This document shows positions 61,220 through 64,000 of a stretch of 64,000 nt of DNA, piece after piece. The notes below the pieces were generated by a model that did no database searches, had not been told where the DNA came from, and saw only the letters and a list, made by a program, of their open reading frames with translations. Numbering within the stretch: the stretch's first letter is position 1; every line of letters begins with the position of its first letter. The DNA comes from Pyrinomonadaceae bacterium. GTDB taxonomy: Bacteria; Acidobacteriota; Blastocatellia; Pyrinomonadales; Pyrinomonadaceae. The position numbers and the translations under genes are program-made. The stretch is from assembly GCA_030841085.1 (NCBI GenBank), contig JAVEDP010000022.1, positions 248,001 to 312,000 on the forward strand. Reading direction: 5' to 3'.

Positions 61220-62818
61220 ATGACAAACTTCTTGCAGGACCGGACGGCTAAGGCTAATATCCTGCCGCGCAAGCAAGGCTTCTTACTACTCACTGCAAAT
61301 AGGATTTATCCGTTGAAGATAGCCTCACCAAAACTCCACACCGCCCACCTACAACCGAACGCGGAGGCTTTGCTCAGGTGTGAGCGCGCGCTAGAACAAA
61401 AAGACAAAGGCGACCATGAGGGCGCTCAAAACTTGATGGGACGCTACTGGCAAGGCCTGGGCAAACGCCCGAATCTTCAAGGGCTCCATCCTTCCATCGC
61501 GGCGGAGGTTCTATTGACCTTAGGAATTCTTACGGGGTGGATCGGAAGTAAAACTCAAGTCGAAGATGCACCGGAAACCGCGAAGAATCTAATAAGCGAG
61601 AGCATCCACTATTTCGAGTCAGTCGGCGATCAAACGAAGGTTGCCGCCGCACGGGTTGAACTCGCTTACTGCTATTGGTGGAAGGGAGAGGTGAACGAGG
61701 CGCGGATTATGCTCCGTGAGGCTTTGGAAAAATTAACTACGCAGGGCACTGTCAGAGCGAGAGCCCTACTCAAACTTACAACTGTCGAGCATTCAGCCGC
61801 TCGCTTTAGTGACGCACTTCGAATACTCACCGATAACGCACTGCTTTTCCTAAAGGTGAATGACCACTCTACTAAAGGCCAATATCACAATCAGCTCGCA
61901 ATGACCCTGGAGGAGATTGCCGTAGCGGAAAAGCGGAACGATTATTTGCAAAGGGCAATCACCGAATATGAAGCAGCCGATCAGCAGTTCAAACTTGCCA
62001 GGAATCCGGTCTTTCGTGCGAGCGTTAAGAACAACCTCGGAGTTGTTCTTTTTAAGCTCTCTCGGTTCAAGGAAGCACATAAGTATCTGGACGAAGCCAA
62101 GCGCTTAACGATTAGGTTTAGAGACAAAGCCAGAACCGCGCAAATTGACGGGACACGCGCACAGGTGCTCATCGCCGAAGGGAAATTGAGCGAGGCTGAA
62201 GCGGTAGCGCGCAGAACAGTGTCTGCTTTTGAGCGCGGCGGGCATCTTTGTTTGGTAGCCGACGCCTTGATTACTCAAGGGATCGCCGTCGCTCGCGCCG
62301 AGAGATCGGAACGCGCGCATCTTATTTTTCAGAAGGCAATCGAAGCTGCTCTCAAAGTGAACGCTTTGAATAAGGCAGGACTCGCAGCTTTGACGCTTAT
62401 TGAGGAAGTGCCTGACTTGTCGCCGACAACTTTGCAAGCTGCTTTTCAGCGAGCGCGCGAATGGTTAAAGGATTCGCAAAGTCAGGACGTGCTGCAAAGA
62501 TTGAATAAAGCGGCTGGCAAATTCGTTTCGAGCATTCAGGCTGAGTTAAGCGAGGAGGATGCTACCGAGATTCTGTTAGCCAAACGGTCCGGTTTCCACG
62601 AACAAATATTGGACTACGAGCGCGGGCTGATAAAGCAAGCATTGATACAGGCTAACGGTCGCGTGACGCAGGCGGCATCTTTGTTAGGTCTAAGCTACCA
62701 GGCACTTTCCTACATCATCGAGTCAAGGCATAAAGATTTACTTAAAGATCGTTCTCCAGTTCGCCGCCGCCGATCACGAAAAGAGCCCACTGGAAAATTA
62801 AATGAAGAATCGGGTTAG
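61220..62818 (+). CDS. TPR-repeat regulator with C-terminal Fis-type helix-turn-helix
   Basis: Cytoplasmic regulator, 532 residues, no signal peptide. Residues about 50-430 are tetratricopeptide-like helical repeats (VAAARVELAYCYWWKGEVNE; ASVKNNLGVVLFKLSRFKEA). The C-terminus (about 465-515) is a Fis-type DNA-binding helix: RGLIKQALIQANGRVTQAAS then LLGLSYQALSYI, and a basic tail. The layout resembles TPR receptors that bind secreted peptides, and a secreted repeat peptide is encoded divergently. Broken copies of this gene lie at 38054-39279. Target genes are unknown. Confidence 0.8.
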   Translation: MTNFLQDRTAKANILPRKQGFLLLTANRIYPLKIASPKLHTAHLQPNAEALLRCERALEQKDKGDHEGAQNLMGRYWQGLGKRPNLQGLHPSIAAEVLLTLGILTGWIGSKTQVEDAPETAKNLISESIHYFESVGDQTKVAAARVELAYCYWWKGEVNEARIMLREALEKLTTQGTVRARALLKLTTVEHSAARFSDALRILTDNALLFLKVNDHSTKGQYHNQLAMTLEEIAVAEKRNDYLQRAITEYEAADQQFKLARNPVFRASVKNNLGVVLFKLSRFKEAHKYLDEAKRLTIRFRDKARTAQIDGTRAQVLIAEGKLSEAEAVARRTVSAFERGGHLCLVADALITQGIAVARAERSERAHLIFQKAIEAALKVNALNKAGLAALTLIEEVPDLSPTTLQAAFQRAREWLKDSQSQDVLQRLNKAAGKFVSSIQAELSEEDATEILLAKRSGFHEQILDYERGLIKQALIQANGRVTQAASLLGLSYQALSYIIESRHKDLLKDRSPVRRRRSRKEPTGKLNEESG

Positions 62819-62834
62819 CACTTTGCTCCCGCCA

Positions 62835-63068
62835 CTAGAAATCGATTTTGATATTGAAGACCTTATTCTGTGGCAGAGTAATGGTCCTTGAAAGTTGGTT
62901 AGCTCCCTTCGTTACCAGCAGTTCATACTCGCCGTTGCCAAGATTATTGATGTAGTAGGAGCCATCGTCGCCGGTAAGCGAGCGGCCTCTTTCCTGGCCG
63001 CTTTGTTTGAAAATCACCCAAACCGAAGTAGCGGGCCTGACTGCGGCCGAGGTTATCCTACCGGTCAC
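62835..63068 (-). CDS. Short carboxypeptidase-regulatory-like domain protein
   Basis: GTG-initiated, 77 residues: a beta-sandwich of the CarboxypepD_reg type (GRITSAAVRPATSVWVIFKQ; TGDDGSYYINNLGNGEYEL; RTITLPQNKVFNIKIDF). No signal peptide is attached, though the frame stays open upstream without a better start, so it may be a remnant of a larger surface protein. The gap to 63284 has no gene. Confidence 0.5.
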   Translation of the reverse strand: MTGRITSAAVRPATSVWVIFKQSGQERGRSLTGDDGSYYINNLGNGEYELLVTKGANQLSRTITLPQNKVFNIKIDF

Positions 63069-63284
63069 ATAATCAGACGCCTGGGTTGTGTCATCATCAA
63101 CCCACGAGTAAAACCAACACCCAAAAATGCGGAAGCTCGATCGGGCATGTAATAATCCATAGGTTTATTCAAAAAATCGCACAGCCCAGCGGAAACCTTC
63201 GCCTCCAATTCATCGTACTAAACGAACGATTCGTAGTACATTAAAACGAGTTCCCGTTGTTCCGTCATCACCGAGGAGAAAATC

Positions 63285-64000
63285 ATGCGTAGAGTCCTGC
63301 TTATGCTGGCCGCATTGGCCCTGTTCGCCACCACCGCTTCGGCGCAGACTGCCGAAGAGATCGTAGCCAAGTACATCAAGACCGTCGGCGGCGCCGATAA
63401 GATTCAGTCCATCAAAACGCTGCGCAAACTTGGCACACTTAACGGCGGCGGCGGTTTCGAGGCGCCAATCGTTGAAGAGAACAAGCGGAACAACATGGTG
63501 CGCGAGGAATTCTCGCTCCAGGGATTGACTGCGGTTAACGCTTACGACGGCCACACTGGCTGGAAGATCGAGCCGTGGCAAGGCAAGAAAGATGCGGAGC
63601 CGCTCGGCGAAGAAGAGATGAAACAGATCATCGAGGACTCTGATTTCGATGGTCCACTCGTCAACTATCAGCAAAAAGGAAACAAGGTTGAGTATGTCGG
63701 CATGGAGCCGGTCGAAGGCACGGACGCTTTCAAGTTGAAAGTGACGCTGGCTAGCGGCGACGTTCGTTACTACTTTATGGACACCGATTACTACGTTCCG
63801 ATCAAAATCGAAACGAAGCGAATGATTCGTGGCGCCGAGCGCGAATACGAAACGTCTCTAGGCGACTACAAGGAAGTGAGTGGCTGGTACATGCCGTTCT
63901 CAGTTGAGAGCAATGTTAAGGGGAATCCCAACCGCGCCAAGGTTACTTACGAAAAGATCGAAGCGAACGTGCCGATTGATGACATGCGTTTTCGCATGCC
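63285..64000 (+). CDS. Secreted protein, LolA/outer-membrane-lipoprotein-sorting-like, cut by window end
   Basis: The ATG at 63285 has GAGGAG eight or so bases upstream. A Sec signal (MRRVLLMLAALALFATTASA) is followed by TAEEIVAKYIKTVGGADKIQ, typical of LolA-like or DUF4292-type proteins with a half-barrel fold; later GDVRYYFMDTDYYVPIKIE. No stop occurs before base 64000, so about 239 residues are seen and the 3' end is missing. Role in lipoprotein handling is a family-level guess. Confidence 0.75.
   Translation, partial: MRRVLLMLAALALFATTASAQTAEEIVAKYIKTVGGADKIQSIKTLRKLGTLNGGGGFEAPIVEENKRNNMVREEFSLQGLTAVNAYDGHTGWKIEPWQGKKDAEPLGEEEMKQIIEDSDFDGPLVNYQQKGNKVEYVGMEPVEGTDAFKLKVTLASGDVRYYFMDTDYYVPIKIETKRMIRGAEREYETSLGDYKEVSGWYMPFSVESNVKGNPNRAKVTYEKIEANVPIDDMRFRM

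Overview
The window spans a chromosome replication-origin neighbourhood followed by a large accessory region. Its gene content fits an Acidobacteriota-type bacterium, possibly of the Blastocatellia. That assignment is inferred from the split ATP synthase cluster, the TPR-plus-Fis-helix regulators and the abundance of RHS, TolB-repeat and carboxypeptidase-regulatory proteins; no 16S or marker phylogeny was possible.

Region 1 (1-18.9 kb) is ordinary core genome. It runs dnaN and dnaA (minus strand), two clusters of DnaA boxes, then rpmH-rnpA-yidD-yidC-jag-mnmE-mnmG, a pair of parS-like sites, parA-parB, and a partial ATP synthase operon (b', b, delta, alpha, gamma; no a, c, beta or epsilon). 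A VanZ-like protein, an SPFH/zinc-ribbon protein and a ketosynthase follow.

Region 2 (18.9-30.9 kb) holds single metabolic and stress genes: Mrp and an A-type Fe-S carrier, a 2Fe-2S ferredoxin, superoxide dismutase, thioredoxin reductase, an HxlR regulator, two fatty-acid oxidation enzymes and a PilZ protein. Many intergenic gaps carry a different long inverted repeat. The region ends at a tRNA-Ala(GGC).

Region 3 (30.9-39.3 kb), just past the tRNA, is a mobilisation module on the minus strand: MobC, relaxase, a membrane-anchored ClpB-type AAA protein, an unknown membrane-anchored protein, a VirD4-like coupling protein and a small zinc-ribbon protein. A palindrome-rich segment sits just upstream of mobC. 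No integrase and no VirB channel were seen. Decayed TPR/Fis regulator copies lie beside it.

Region 4 (39.5-50 kb) carries a 2381-residue secreted RHS protein with TolB, PKD, DUF4214-like and C-terminal transglycosylase-like parts. It is followed by a lipoprotein, a displaced RHS duplicate, membrane proteins and a TolB-like propeller.

Region 5 (50-59.6 kb) is the most unusual part: a ribosomal peptide (RiPP) locus. It combines a full-length LanM lanthipeptide synthetase, a stand-alone YcaO, a SagB-type azoline dehydrogenase, a divergently transcribed Nif11-leader precursor with six core cysteines, and a second small Cys/Thr-rich ORF ahead of YcaO. The two peptides share an AVA-T motif where leader should meet core. 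No E1-like cyclodehydratase partner, protease or transporter was found. A tail-anchored protein of unknown function lies downstream of lanM.

Region 6 (59.6-64 kb) begins with a gene-poor gap. It then has a small secreted peptide made of four 11-residue repeats, divergent from an intact TPR/Fis-helix regulator, a pairing that resembles peptide-receptor signalling. A small carboxypeptidase-regulatory-like ORF and a secreted protein cut by the window end complete it.
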